In this document: piece after piece, positions 36,469 to 44,597 of the stretch
Layout of the letters: each line of letters opens with the position of its first letter
Position numbering within the stretch: position 1 is the stretch's first letter
From: Parachlamydiaceae bacterium
GTDB lineage: Bacteria; Chlamydiota; Chlamydiia; Chlamydiales; Parachlamydiaceae
DNA: 64,000 nucleotides
Direction of reading: 5' to 3'
Assembly: GCA_030147755.1 (NCBI GenBank)
Contig: JASBUW010000164.1
Span: 23,588 to 87,587, forward strand
Position numbers and translations under genes: made by a program
The notes under the pieces: generated by a model
The model's input: only the letters and a program-made list of their open reading frames with translations
Database searches by the model: none
What the model was told of the DNA's origin: nothing

Positions 36469-37113
36469 ATGAAGAGTTTCTATAAGCTAGGGCATCCCAT
36501 GAAATATCCTAGAGTGATTTTGAAATCTGAGGTCGATGTGAAAAACGAAAAAAAAGAAAAAGAATTAGCCAAACACTTATTGAAATTAGCAAAAAATAAC
36601 TCACCCTCTAATCTCAATATTACCAAAAAAAAGAAAAGCTCTACAGCTGCAACTGAAACAGGTTTGGCGAAAAAAAAGAAGAGATCTACAAATCAGACAC
36701 AACAGCCGCTGTCAGATAAAGTAAAAAGACTTAATAAACAACTCAAAGTGAGCCATCACCTTTATAATCATTTAGAAAAGCATCTGCAAAACCTTCAAAG
36801 CCTTGATGATGAAATCAAAAATAAACAACAATGGATTGAACAAGCTATAGAAGAGAAGTTAAAAATAGAAGACCAGCATGGAATAGATACCTCTACTCTT
36901 AAACAAAAATATGTTCATGTGCGATTGACTGAAGATCTTAAAAAAGAAATAGAAAAGCGTGTTAAAATATTAGGTCAGTTTCGTGAAAGCTACTCAGAAA
37001 AACTTTGGTTAATGGACGCCATTTACGAAAAATTAGAGCGCGATTATCAAACAGTTAAAAACGCTCTACAAAATCACATCGAGGCTTTAATGGGAGAAGA
37101 AAATAGAAAATGA
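36469..37113 (+). CDS. Basic coiled-coil protein with ribbon-helix-helix-like C-terminus, candidate transfer regulator or relaxosome accessory protein
   Basis: 214 residues. Lysine-rich N-terminal third (KKKKSS, KKKKRS), a coiled coil at about 80-135, and a C-terminal segment (148-192) with a ribbon-helix-helix pattern: a short strand VHVRLTEDLKKEI, then a helix, a turn and a second helix EKLWLMDAIYEKLE. RHH proteins in conjugation include TraY-, NikA- and MbeC-like nick-site binders and repressors. The gene is divergent from traA and next to the origin, which suits such a role. Start uncertain: no clear ribosome-binding site before 36469; 36499 is an alternative ATG. Confidence 0.6.
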   Translation: MKSFYKLGHPMKYPRVILKSEVDVKNEKKEKELAKHLLKLAKNNSPSNLNITKKKKSSTAATETGLAKKKKRSTNQTQQPLSDKVKRLNKQLKVSHHLYNHLEKHLQNLQSLDDEIKNKQQWIEQAIEEKLKIEDQHGIDTSTLKQKYVHVRLTEDLKKEIEKRVKILGQFRESYSEKLWLMDAIYEKLERDYQTVKNALQNHIEALMGEENRK

Positions 37114-37226
37114 TTTTCTTGCGGAAGACAAAATTATCAATTGCCGCCAAGCACCACATATTTAAGGTTACTTTCTTTTTTGGAATTTGAATTGAAATAG
37201 AATCTTAAAAAAAGAAAAAGCCCATC

Positions 37227-37250
37227 AAGGGCGCATCCCTTCTTTATTAT
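37227..37250 (+). terminator. Weak terminator after the RHH-like gene
   Basis: AAGGG-CGCAT-CCCTT followed by CTTTATTATT; a short stem with a T-rich tail about 110 bases after the stop codon. It separates this gene from the iteron region. Confidence 0.4.
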
Positions 37251-37300
37251 TTATATATAGAATAGAAATATATAGAAATCACTTTTCTCGAGAGAAAATT

Positions 37301-37933
37301 GCGACAAATTGTGACCAGTTTTGCGACAAATTGTGATCTCTTTTGCGACAGAATGTGATCGCTAATAAAATTGAATCATTTACTTCTATAGAGAAGAATT
37401 GCGACAAATTGTGACCAAAGTGCGACAGATTGTGACCACAATGAGAAATAGAGCAAGCGTTGCAAGAGAGAAACGGTGCGACAGATTGTGACCAAAGTGC
37501 GACAGATTGTGACCACAATGAGAAATAAAGCAAGCGTTGCAGGAGAGAAATGGTGCGACAAATTGTGACCACAATGAGAAATAGAGCAAGCATTGCAAGA
37601 GAGAAACGGTGCGACAAATTGTGACCAAAATGCGACAGATTGTGACCACAATGAGAAATAAAGCAAGCGTTGCAAGAGAGAAACGGTGCGACAGATTGTG
37701 ACCAAAGTGCGACAGATTGTGACCACAATGAGAAATAGAGCAAGCGTTGCAAGAGAGAAGCGGTGCGACAGATTGTGACCAAAATGCGACAGATTGTGAC
37801 CACAATGAGAAATAGAGCAAGCGTTGCAAGAGAGAAGCGTTGCGACAGATTGTGACCAAAATGCGACAGATTGTGACCACAATGAGAAATAAAGCAAGCG
37901 TTGCAGAGAGAAGCGTTGCGACAGATTGTGACC
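37301..37933. repeat. oriV: Iteron array (17 copies), probable plasmid replication origin
   Basis: Seventeen direct copies of a 16-base core, consensus GCGACAGATTGTGACC (A/G at position 7; copies 2 and 3 more divergent). Starts: 37301, 37323, 37345, 37401, 37422, 37478, 37499, 37555, 37611, 37632, 37688, 37709, 37765, 37786, 37842, 37863 and 37918. From 37401 on the spacing alternates 21 and 56 (once 55) bases, giving a 77-base higher unit of two iterons plus a conserved spacer (ACAATGAGAAATA...GCAAGCGTTGC). One unit (37555) has lost its second iteron. Iterons directly upstream of an initiator gene are the standard design of Rep-controlled plasmid origins. Long reading frames on the minus strand here are a by-product of the repetition. 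Confidence 0.9.
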
Positions 37934-37981
37934 ACTTGTATTAATAAAATAAGTATCAGCGAAAATTTCAGTATTTTTGCA

Positions 37982-38010
37982 CTGACAAAATTACATGAAT
38001 TTGTAAGAAT
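37982..38010 (+). promoter_or_regulatory. Possible promoter of the replication initiator
   Basis: CTGACA (37982-37987), a 17-base spacer and AAGAAT (38005-38010), about 42 bases before the initiator ATG and right after the last iteron, so Rep bound to the iterons could repress it. Confidence 0.4.
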
Positions 38011-38052
38011 GTTGCTAGCAATACCTGAGAAATAGATGAGGAAAGAGTTTTT

Positions 38053-39594
38053 ATGTCTAAAAGAGCAAAACTCCAAGCAGATACTGTCATTCAAGATGAG
38101 CAAGCAACAGTAATTGGATTGCATTCTGTAAAAAATATGCTTGGACATGAACGTCAACTAAGTTTGTTTAGTGAATATGATTTGGAATCTTTTAGCAAAA
38201 CATATGGGATTAAAATCAAGGATGAAATAAGTCGCTTTGGAATCGATTTAACAGACATTCAAGCTTGTTTGATGGAAGGACTTCTGAGAGGCTTTACAGC
38301 AACAAAATATAAAGGAAATATAGAGCCTAAAGAGACAAATAACTTTATCCAAGAAAAGTATACCTTTGGGCAATTACCATCTATTTATAAATATATTAAG
38401 GAAATACCTTGCCTTAGAGTAACTCAATCTCAAATTCTAGAATGGGCAGGAATTAATAAGAGATCATTTGCAGAAAAAGAACGCGCTATTGATGCTTTAA
38501 AACATTTAGGAACAGCACAGTATTGTTTTTACTATGAACGATTAACTCTAGATAAAAATGGAGTTGCTGAAAAAGATTCGACAGGCAAATGGAAGAAAGA
38601 AGAAGTTTTTACAGTCGATACACTCTTTTCTATAAAAGAAATTCGAGAAGCGGGAAAGCTTCAGTATTACGAAATCATCCCCAGCCCTATTTTTTTGGAT
38701 CAGAAAGATAGTTACTTCATGTTAGTGCCTTATAATTGGCGTGAAGAAGTAAGAGCTTTAGTGGGAAATAAAAAAGCCTCTTCTTATACCTTTCGATTTC
38801 TTATTTTTTTACGTTATCAATATGAAATGAGGCGACGTAACCAAAAAGATCTAAATCAGCAAACAACTCTTAAGTGGGGCTGGGAAGAGATTGCAGTAGC
38901 TCTTAAAATGCCTGAATCAGTTTATAAGCGGAAAAAAGAAAGAGCTCGCAAAATCCTTGCGGATGCTTATTGGGTTGCACAGCAACTAGGTTATCTTAAA
39001 GATTATAAGCATGAAGGTGAGCTTGATATTTTAGTCTTTAATGAACAAAAATACATGCTAAATAAAAATAGTTATTATCAAACTGAAGAAATAAAAAAAC
39101 TTGAAACACAATTATTTTCTTCTGAAGCTATAGAGCTATTTGAATTCTTTCATAATGAAAAGCTACAAAAAGATCCAAAATACAAATTACCTATAGCAAA
39201 AACTAAGACTACACATTTAGCAGATTTTGAGAAATTGCTAAAATTAAGATCGTTAGAAGATATTAAACGACTCATTAAATGGGGACTTAACTTAAAATTT
39301 TGGTGTAGTCAGTTAAGTACACCTGCTCGTTTAAGGCAAAATTTTAGCACTGCTTGGATAGAAATGACAAATGCTTCAACAAAAGGGGAAGGGGATCGTT
39401 TACAAGATAACAGAGAGATTGTTAGTCAGTTTCTTATGAGTAGTCAGTATATCAAACAGTCAAAAGTAAAAATAGAGCTTCTTAATTCATATGTTGAAAT
39501 TGGATATGGTAGCCAACCAACTTGCATCTCTTATAAAGAAAAAGGATTTAAAGAAATGTTTGAAAATGCTCTAAGAAAATGGGGTTTAATTTAA
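38053..39594 (+). CDS. rep: Plasmid replication initiator protein
   Basis: 513 residues, with GAGGAAAG before the start. The middle (about 100-300) has two winged-helix-like modules: LRVTQSQILEWAGINKRS, then 'IDALKHLGT' with a beta wing, and TFRFLIFLRYQYEMRRR before a second helix-turn-helix (TLKWGWEEIAVALKMPE). This is the layout of iteron-binding Rep proteins of the RepA/Rep_3 type. I assign the function from this fold and from the iteron array immediately upstream. The C-terminal ~150 residues are unassigned and may contact DnaA or DnaB. The protein should open the origin and control copy number. Confidence 0.8.
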   Translation: MSKRAKLQADTVIQDEQATVIGLHSVKNMLGHERQLSLFSEYDLESFSKTYGIKIKDEISRFGIDLTDIQACLMEGLLRGFTATKYKGNIEPKETNNFIQEKYTFGQLPSIYKYIKEIPCLRVTQSQILEWAGINKRSFAEKERAIDALKHLGTAQYCFYYERLTLDKNGVAEKDSTGKWKKEEVFTVDTLFSIKEIREAGKLQYYEIIPSPIFLDQKDSYFMLVPYNWREEVRALVGNKKASSYTFRFLIFLRYQYEMRRRNQKDLNQQTTLKWGWEEIAVALKMPESVYKRKKERARKILADAYWVAQQLGYLKDYKHEGELDILVFNEQKYMLNKNSYYQTEEIKKLETQLFSSEAIELFEFFHNEKLQKDPKYKLPIAKTKTTHLADFEKLLKLRSLEDIKRLIKWGLNLKFWCSQLSTPARLRQNFSTAWIEMTNASTKGEGDRLQDNREIVSQFLMSSQYIKQSKVKIELLNSYVEIGYGSQPTCISYKEKGFKEMFENALRKWGLI

Positions 39595-39613
39595 ATAAAT
39601 TCTTTTATTAATA

Positions 39614-39727
39614 GAGGGAATTGCAAAACTATTTGAGCGTTCTAGAATTGAATAAAATTTCGCTAGCTGGGGTTCTGATCAAGCATTATTCAATTCTAGA
39701 ACGCTCAAATAGTTTTGCAATTCCCTC
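39614..39727. repeat. Long perfect inverted repeat (42-bp arms, 30-base loop)
   Basis: Arms 39614-39655 and 39686-39727 are exact reverse complements, beginning GAGGGAATTGCAAAAC. They lie between the convergent rep and IHF-like genes. The structure is far stronger than a normal terminator. The arm ends resemble insertion-sequence terminal repeats, so a MITE-like element is possible. It would also stop transcription from either side, although no T tract follows. Confidence 0.8.
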
Positions 39728-39775
39728 AACTAATAAAAAATTTTCTCACTGAGATTCTAAGCAAATTTAAAAATT

Positions 39776-40096
39776 TCAAATAGATTTGAAAGAATTCCTT
39801 AGTTTTTTACCTTGTGTGAATTTGACGGTCGCTCTAGCTGGTATGATAATTGGGATTTCGGCTTTTTTTGGATTGCGCCCCACTTTTTGTTTTCTTTTCA
39901 CAACTTCAAAAACACCAAATTCTCTAAACTCAAGCCGTTTACCCTTAGATAGATTAAATGTTATTTGATCTAAAAAAGCTTGGACAATTTGATGGACATC
40001 TTTGGGTTCTAAATTTTTATCTTTAGCAATTGTGTTGATCAATTGTATTTTGGTGCTAGTTTTTTTCTTGGCCGAATTCAATTTGGACTTTTCCAT
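39776..40096 (-). CDS. IHF/HU-family DNA-binding protein
   Basis: 106 residues. The N-terminal helices (KTSTKIQLINTIAKDK...DVHQIVQAFLDQI) are followed by the HU/IHF beta arm: 'LEFREFGVFEVVKRKQKVGRNPKK' with the GRNP tip, and the closing 'ARATVKFTQGKKLRN'. The protein bends DNA as a dimer; on a plasmid it may help Rep at the origin or the relaxosome at oriT. The N-terminus has ~12 extra basic residues. The GRNPKKAE tip is closer to IHF than to HU. Convergent with rep across the long inverted repeat. Confidence 0.92.
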   Translation of the reverse strand: MEKSKLNSAKKKTSTKIQLINTIAKDKNLEPKDVHQIVQAFLDQITFNLSKGKRLEFREFGVFEVVKRKQKVGRNPKKAEIPIIIPARATVKFTQGKKLRNSFKSI

Positions 40097-40179
40097 AAAC
40101 CTAATCCCTTATATAGATATGAAATTTAGGTTACATTGTCTTATCCTACTATTTTTCAAGCAAGTAGATACTTTGATAT

Positions 40180-41628
40180 TTAGCTTTTATCTATTGTATA
40201 ATACTTTTGTCTTTTACTTCGGGGTTTATCTGGTTCTGTTTGAGATAATAATCCAGCGTCAAGCAATGGTTTTAAATAGGTCTTATAGAAAAGGCCACGA
40301 TGTTTGATGTGCAAAAATTGCATAATTTCTTTAGTTGCACGGGGTTTTTGACAAAATTCAAGAAGCTTATCATGTGCACTTACTTGTATATCATGTGCAC
40401 TATCATGTGCACTTGCTAATTGTGATTCCGATTTGCCACTTTCCTCTTGAAAAACAGAACTAGGATACAATGTAAGGATGATTGATTCGCTTTGTTCTTC
40501 CCACTTAGGAGAAGGGTTTTGATTTTCTTTACACCAATCTAAGATATTTAGCGTTCCTGTTCCCCAATGTTCAATAATACCTGTTCTATAGAAAACCTCC
40601 GCCATGATAGGATTCCAAGGTTTAGAGGCGTGTCGATGAATCAGCTTATCTGGTGTAAGACCAAAATGGAATGTTCCTGGATTAATAATTTCTAGATGAT
40701 CATCATACATGGCGACTGCTAGAGAACCGCTAGATGAGGAGTAATCTCTATGGCAAATTGAATTGGCTAGAGCTTCTCTTATCGCTCTTGGAGGGTACAT
40801 GGGATAATCTTCTCTTACCATTTTATCTGAAAATACTTTACCAGCTATAGGCATATGATCTCGTAAAAACATTTCACCTCGGCGTAATACATCAAAAGCA
40901 TGTCCCCAATAAGAACGATTATCTAAAAAGTCTGCTAATCGATTTTTTCCTTTAAAACGTGCTAAGCGAATGGAAAATTGAGGGTAGAAGGGATGAAGCC
41001 TATCACTATTACCATACAGCGCAAGAGCTGCATTTAGTAGCTTTCCTTCATGGATTAATCGAAAGCCAATTAAAATCGATTCGATATCTTCATTAGGTGG
41101 GTTATCCATTCGTCCTTTTTGAATAGCAGCTGTTAAAGTATTGCGAATCTCTTTTTCGTCTAAATCTTTAATAGATATGCCTTCTGGAACAGGTTGGTTT
41201 TCCCAACGATTGACTGCATGAAGACGTTCAAGTAAACGGCGCTCATATTCTACTTTTGGCATAATTTGTGTAGTGGATCCACATCGTAAATAAGGGCGAC
41301 CGTCGTATGTATAAATACCTTTTTCACCAGTAATACGAATGACAATTGCTTTTTTATCTTCCTCTATAGGAATTGCTTTGATCTCTGGAAAAGCTGGTGG
41401 TTCGATTCGGCGAAGTTCAGCAGCTAATTCTTCTAGAGTCTTATTTGATACTTGTTGTCCAATTAACTTTCCTTGATCGGATACTCCAAAAATAACAAAT
41501 CCACCAAGACCATTCAACAGAGCACAAATAGTCTTTGCAGCTTCTGTTCTTTGGCCAGTTGTTTTTTTTAATTCTAAACTTTCCGATTCACCATTTATAA
41601 TTATTTTCTGAAGTTTTTCTAAATTCAT
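40180..41628 (-). CDS. Schlafen/AlbA-type putative DNA-binding ATPase or transcriptional regulator
   Basis: 482 residues. An AlbA_2 (Schlafen-like) domain is at about 10-130 (ESLELKKT.....A..ICALLNGLGGFVIFGVSDQGKLIGQ), then a GHKL-type ATP-binding-related module at about 240-390 with 'PPRAIREALANSICHRDYS', 'VAMYDDHLEIINPG' and 'FYRTGIIEHWGTGT'. These are features of COG2865-like proteins. The C-terminal region carries a short repeat (SAHDSAHDIQVSAHD) and ends in a winged-helix-like segment (TKEIMQFLHIKHRG). Such proteins occur in mobile elements and some defence loci; the target is unknown. A small HTH gene lies upstream on the same strand. Confidence 0.85.
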   Translation of the reverse strand: MNLEKLQKIIINGESESLELKKTTGQRTEAAKTICALLNGLGGFVIFGVSDQGKLIGQQVSNKTLEELAAELRRIEPPAFPEIKAIPIEEDKKAIVIRITGEKGIYTYDGRPYLRCGSTTQIMPKVEYERRLLERLHAVNRWENQPVPEGISIKDLDEKEIRNTLTAAIQKGRMDNPPNEDIESILIGFRLIHEGKLLNAALALYGNSDRLHPFYPQFSIRLARFKGKNRLADFLDNRSYWGHAFDVLRRGEMFLRDHMPIAGKVFSDKMVREDYPMYPPRAIREALANSICHRDYSSSSGSLAVAMYDDHLEIINPGTFHFGLTPDKLIHRHASKPWNPIMAEVFYRTGIIEHWGTGTLNILDWCKENQNPSPKWEEQSESIILTLYPSSVFQEESGKSESQLASAHDSAHDIQVSAHDKLLEFCQKPRATKEIMQFLHIKHRGLFYKTYLKPLLDAGLLSQTEPDKPRSKRQKYYTIDKS

Positions 41629-41688
41629 AATTCTTTTGTGTGTTAATTAATTTTATAAAATTAAAAATAATAATTTATTTTGTTCAAC

Positions 41689-41889
41689 TCATTTAATGTT
41701 GCTTTTTTTTAGTAGACTTTCAGCTTTTACTTCGCCATCTGTTGCTTTTTCAATTGCTCGGGCTAGTTTTTTGCTAGGCGTTTTATGTCCATGTATAATT
41801 CTTGAAATGTGATCTCGACTATAATCAACAATCTTGCTGAATTCGACAACGGTTAATCTTTTATGAAATAAATACTCTCTTAAATCCAT
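41689..41889 (-). CDS. Small HTH protein (XRE/Cro-like)
   Basis: 66 residues, almost entirely one helix-turn-helix domain (LTVVEFSKIVDYSRDHISRIIHGHKTPS, written here only as a region, residues about 12-40). Such short Cro-like proteins are repressors. The region upstream of it (41930-42010) has several symmetric GTC/GAC elements where it could bind, controlling itself and the divergent small genes. It may form an operon with the Schlafen-type gene 60 bases downstream. Confidence 0.8.
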   Translation of the reverse strand: MDLREYLFHKRLTVVEFSKIVDYSRDHISRIIHGHKTPSKKLARAIEKATDGEVKAESLLKKSNIK

Positions 41890-41927
41890 ACTTGTACCCT
41901 TTTTTTAATTTTCAATGTTAAATTTAA

Positions 41928-42015
41928 ATGACATTTGTCGCAAGTGCGATTTTTGTCTTGTTAAAAAATGAGACTTTTGTCATATATAAGACATATATCT
42001 CACTTGTGACTTAAA
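41928..42015. promoter_or_regulatory. Divergent control region with symmetric elements
   Basis: Contains GACATTTGTC, TCGCAAGTGCGA (5-bp arms), GACTTTTGTC and ATATATAAGACATATAT within ~80 bases, between the HTH gene (minus) and the 63-residue gene (plus). The repetition of GAC...GTC half-sites suggests repressor binding. TTTGTCGCA is also the reverse complement of the first half of the iteron. Confidence 0.4.
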
Positions 42016-42144
42016 ACAACTGAGTTGAAATTTGCAAGTGATAGCAACATAGCGAGTACAGCAATTAACGCTCACGCCAGATTAGTCGGTGGGTTGCTAA
42101 AGCGAGGAAAGCAAAGGCAAAAAACCTAAATAATGAGGTGAAAA

Positions 42145-42336
42145 ATGCATACAACGTTAGAAGACAAGGTAAGTGTTTTGTACGAGGCAATAAGTGATCA
42201 ATTAATGAATCAAATACATTTTGAAGAAGAAGAACTAATGGAAGAAGATATTGAAGCCATCCAACTAGCTAAAGAGGAACACGCTTATTACGATTGGCTA
42301 GATAAACAAGAGTATGACCGCTGCGCCTGCTACTAA
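42145..42336 (+). CDS. Small acidic protein, 63 residues
   Basis: Strong ribosome-binding site (GAGGTG). It is very acidic in the middle (EEEELMEEDIEAI), predicted helical, and ends in CACY. No family recognised. It precedes the two DUF2958 genes by about 90 bases on the same strand and is probably co-transcribed. Its charge would suit a DNA-mimic or adaptor, but nothing else supports that. Confidence 0.6.
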   Translation: MHTTLEDKVSVLYEAISDQLMNQIHFEEEELMEEDIEAIQLAKEEHAYYDWLDKQEYDRCACY

Positions 42337-42424
42337 ACAAAACAGATCGCGATATCCTGCCAGATATTGCGGTCACACTATAAAAATAATCTCATATGAG
42401 ATTTAAACATCAAAGGAAAAAAAT

Positions 42425-42793
42425 ATGAATCTTTTAATGAAAGATTTAGAGAGTCGAATTCCTTTATTAGGAACAACAAAAAAACAAGATAATCCAATGG
42501 TGTATCTTAAATTCATTGATACGGATCGAGGTTGGGCTTGGTATGTCCTAGAAGGCTCAAGACTTGAAGAGAATGAAGAGTTAATTTTAGGTGGTGAGAT
42601 GATTGTGAGGAGTAAAAAATTCCCTCAAGATATGATTTTTTATGGGTTTATTCAAGGCTTTGCAAAGGAGTTTAGTCATTTTTATTTGAGCGAACTCCAA
42701 TCTCGCACAACAGAAACAGGTCAACCTTGCGTAAAATTGGATCCCTTTTTTAAACCAACTCGCTTGAAAAAATTAACTTCCGATAAAACTTAA
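42425..42793 (+). CDS. DUF2958-like protein, copy 1
   Basis: 122 residues. The family pattern is clear: 'LLMKDLESRIPLLG', 'PMVYLKFIDTDRGWAWYVLEGS', 'MIFYGFIQGFAKEFSHFYLSEL' and 'FKPTRLKKL'. DUF2958 proteins are small, soluble and frequent on conjugative plasmids and ICEs near replication or mobilisation genes; their function is unknown. A second copy follows 10 bases downstream. Copy 1 has an insertion after the glutamate-rich loop. Confidence 0.85.
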   Translation: MNLLMKDLESRIPLLGTTKKQDNPMVYLKFIDTDRGWAWYVLEGSRLEENEELILGGEMIVRSKKFPQDMIFYGFIQGFAKEFSHFYLSELQSRTTETGQPCVKLDPFFKPTRLKKLTSDKT

Positions 42794-42803
42794 GGGGGCA
42801 TTC

Positions 42804-43196
42804 ATGAGTCTTTTAACAAAAGAACTAGAGCAAGTGTTACCACCCTTGTATTCTATGGAAAACGTAAAAGATCCTATTGTATGGGCAAGGTTTTTTGCTC
42901 CTGGTAGAAATTGGTCTTGGTATCTTATCGAAGGATCTCGACGCAAAGAGGAGGAAGGTATCATTGTAAATGGCAAAGAAATTTATGGTGATATGATTTT
43001 CTTTGGTCTTGTGGATGGATTTGAGCAAGAGCTAGGTTATTTTTATTTAGCTGAGCTAGAATCAATGAGAACAAGCTCAGGATATCCGATCATTAAGAGA
43101 GATTTATCTTTTAAGCCTGTCCCATTAAGTAAGCTGCGACGTCTAATGCGACATTCGAGTAGTCGGCTATCAAATTGTTATAAAGTTCATGGATAA
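42804..43196 (+). CDS. DUF2958-like protein, copy 2
   Basis: 130 residues, closer to the family consensus than copy 1: 'LLTKELEQVLPPLYSMENVKD', 'IVWARFFAPGRNWSWYLIEGS', 'MIFFGLVDGFEQELGYFYLAEL' and 'FKPVPLSKL' (the first is quoted at about 21 positions in the gene as residues 3-22). Ribosome-binding site AAGGGGG. It ends with an additional basic serine-rich tail. A strong terminator follows 14 bases after the stop, closing the unit. Confidence 0.85.
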   Translation: MSLLTKELEQVLPPLYSMENVKDPIVWARFFAPGRNWSWYLIEGSRRKEEEGIIVNGKEIYGDMIFFGLVDGFEQELGYFYLAELESMRTSSGYPIIKRDLSFKPVPLSKLRRLMRHSSSRLSNCYKVHG

Positions 43197-43209
43197 AGAT
43201 AGAGAAGAC

Positions 43210-43246
43210 AGAGAAGCAAGTATTAGTCTTGCTTCTCTCTTTTTCT
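43210..43246 (+). terminator. Rho-independent terminator
   Basis: AGAGAAGCAAG, loop TATTAGT, CTTGCTTCTCT, then a T-rich tail (CTTTTTC). A perfect 11-bp stem directly after the second DUF2958 gene; the clearest intrinsic terminator in the window. Confidence 0.9.
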
Positions 43247-43323
43247 ATCTAATCAATTATCCGCTTTTTCACTTTTGCTTAAACTTTGATAAGTTAGGAG
43301 CCAAAAGAAATTGTATGTATAAA

Positions 43324-43827
43324 TTATACTTTTGGTTTGTAGCCAAAAAATTTAAGTAAATTTCTGTTCAAAATTAATAAAGCGAACAGAGAGAGAAAAA
43401 TGTTATAAACGACAATAGACCAGCCAAATAGCTTCCAAGCAATTGGTGCGCATGAAACTTTTGCTTGCTCTAACATGTGCATGTAATCATTCATTGTACT
43501 GATTGATTGTGTCATCATACAACGATCAGAAGACCAACCAAATTGCACGGATAAATGATAGGTTGCTAAGCTCAAGCCTATAAGAAATAGCAAATTTAAA
43601 ATGATCTTGACAGAGAATTTAAAGCGTTCATTCAAGGCAAAAGATGAGGTAATAAAAATTAGAAGATACACAAAGCGTTGCCATTTACAAAGAGAGCAAG
43701 GCTCAACTTTATTGATATATTGTTGATAAAAGGAAAAAGCAAGAATGATAATCGACATCAACCAAACTGAAAATATAGACCAATCTAACTTTAATTTTTT
43801 TGAAGAGTATAATTGTACAATCGTCAT
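43324..43827 (-). CDS. dsbB: Disulfide bond formation protein DsbB
   Basis: 167 residues with four membrane helices. The periplasmic CxxC is C44-S-L-C47 in CSLCKWQRF, the family signature; the second pair is C103 and C126 in the second periplasmic loop (DRCMMTQ...KVSCAPIAW). DsbB passes electrons from DsbA to quinones. The plasmid-borne partner would be the DsbA-like protein of the tra operon. It lies 9 bases downstream of the TraD-like mobilisation gene on the same strand, so it is probably expressed with the relaxosome genes. Confidence 0.93.
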   Translation of the reverse strand: MTIVQLYSSKKLKLDWSIFSVWLMSIIILAFSFYQQYINKVEPCSLCKWQRFVYLLIFITSSFALNERFKFSVKIILNLLFLIGLSLATYHLSVQFGWSSDRCMMTQSISTMNDYMHMLEQAKVSCAPIAWKLFGWSIVVYNIFLSLFALLILNRNLLKFFGYKPKV

Positions 43828-43836
43828 AAAAGCACT

Positions 43837-44295
43837 TTAAATATGCACAAGCTCTTCAATTTTGACTTTGCAATCTTTCAAAAGAAGTTCTAATTCTTTA
43901 CGTTGAGCTTGTCCACAGTATTCACGCCTATAGCGATTATATATAAATTTTAATTGCTTCATTTTTTGTTTAACTTCTTTGCTAGGTTCTTCTTCAAAAT
44001 ATATACTGAATGTTGGATTACAGCTATTTTCTTGAGCATTTTCAAAAGTTTGCGCGTTCTCTTTCCAACGCTTAAAATTTTCTTCGTTTATTTGCTTGGC
44101 AATTTCTAAAAAAGCTCCCAATAGCACTTGCTCATCTAAAAGATCTATGTTAGCACGAAAAGCCAGCTTTCCAATTTGATTAAATTTAGCGATTCTTCTT
44201 TTCTTTTCTTTTTCTAAAAGCAATTTCTTGCGTAGTTGATTTTTTTCAATTTGTTCGTCTATTTTTTTCTTTTTCTCTTCTAATTTTTCATTCAT
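43837..44295 (-). CDS. TraD-like (Ti-type) conjugal transfer accessory protein
   Basis: 152 residues. The N-terminal third is a lysine/glutamate coiled coil. Then comes the block 'IAKFNQIGKLAFRANIDLLD' with 'QVLLGAFLEIAKQI', the core of the small TraD/TraC family encoded divergently from MobA/TraA relaxases on Agrobacterium-type plasmids. Its place here is the same: head to head with the relaxase across ~300 bases where oriT is expected. It is not related to the F coupling protein of the same name. Confidence 0.75.
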   Translation of the reverse strand: MNEKLEEKKKKIDEQIEKNQLRKKLLLEKEKKRRIAKFNQIGKLAFRANIDLLDEQVLLGAFLEIAKQINEENFKRWKENAQTFENAQENSCNPTFSIYFEEEPSKEVKQKMKQLKFIYNRYRREYCGQAQRKELELLLKDCKVKIEELVHI

Positions 44296-44597
44296 TGTAT
44301 TTCTCTTGTTTAAAATTAATTATTTAAAAATAGATAAAATAAAGTTGTCTTCTCGGATAAATAATCCTAGCCGACAGCAAAATTACTGAAAAGCAAAAAA
44401 GAGAATAAAATATCAAGTTGATAGCAGTAGAATTAAGAGATCAAGAAACTACTCATACGCAATATGCAATCTAAAGATTACTTGCTTACAATTTTTACAA
44501 ATCTCTCTGTTTTAGTTAAATAAGAATATAGCTCAAAACCTATTGACAGAACTCTATTCTTAGCATATGTTTAGCCGCATTTTTTAAGAGAAATGAT
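44296..44597. other. Divergent region between accessory gene and relaxase, probable oriT
   Basis: 302 AT-rich bases. In Ti- and MOBQ-type systems the origin of transfer lies between these two divergent genes. The short inverted motif GGATAAATAATCC (about 44355-44367) is the most obvious symmetric element; I do not see a confident nick-site consensus. Confidence 0.4.
44543..44571 (+). promoter_or_regulatory. Promoter of the relaxase gene
   Basis: TTGACA (44543-44548), exactly 17 bases, then TATGTT (44566-44571). The transcript would start near 44578, about 20 bases before the relaxase ATG. The best sigma70/66-type match I found. Confidence 0.65.

Noticed and set aside
37301..37933. CRISPR-like appearance of regular repeats
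   Set aside because: The spacers are identical copies of each other, the core is 16 bases, and no cas genes are present.
37279..38157. Long minus-strand reading frames over the origin encoding proteins rich in CHNLSH/VTICR repeats
   Set aside because: They translate the iterons and spacers in three frames; the array and rep explain the region.
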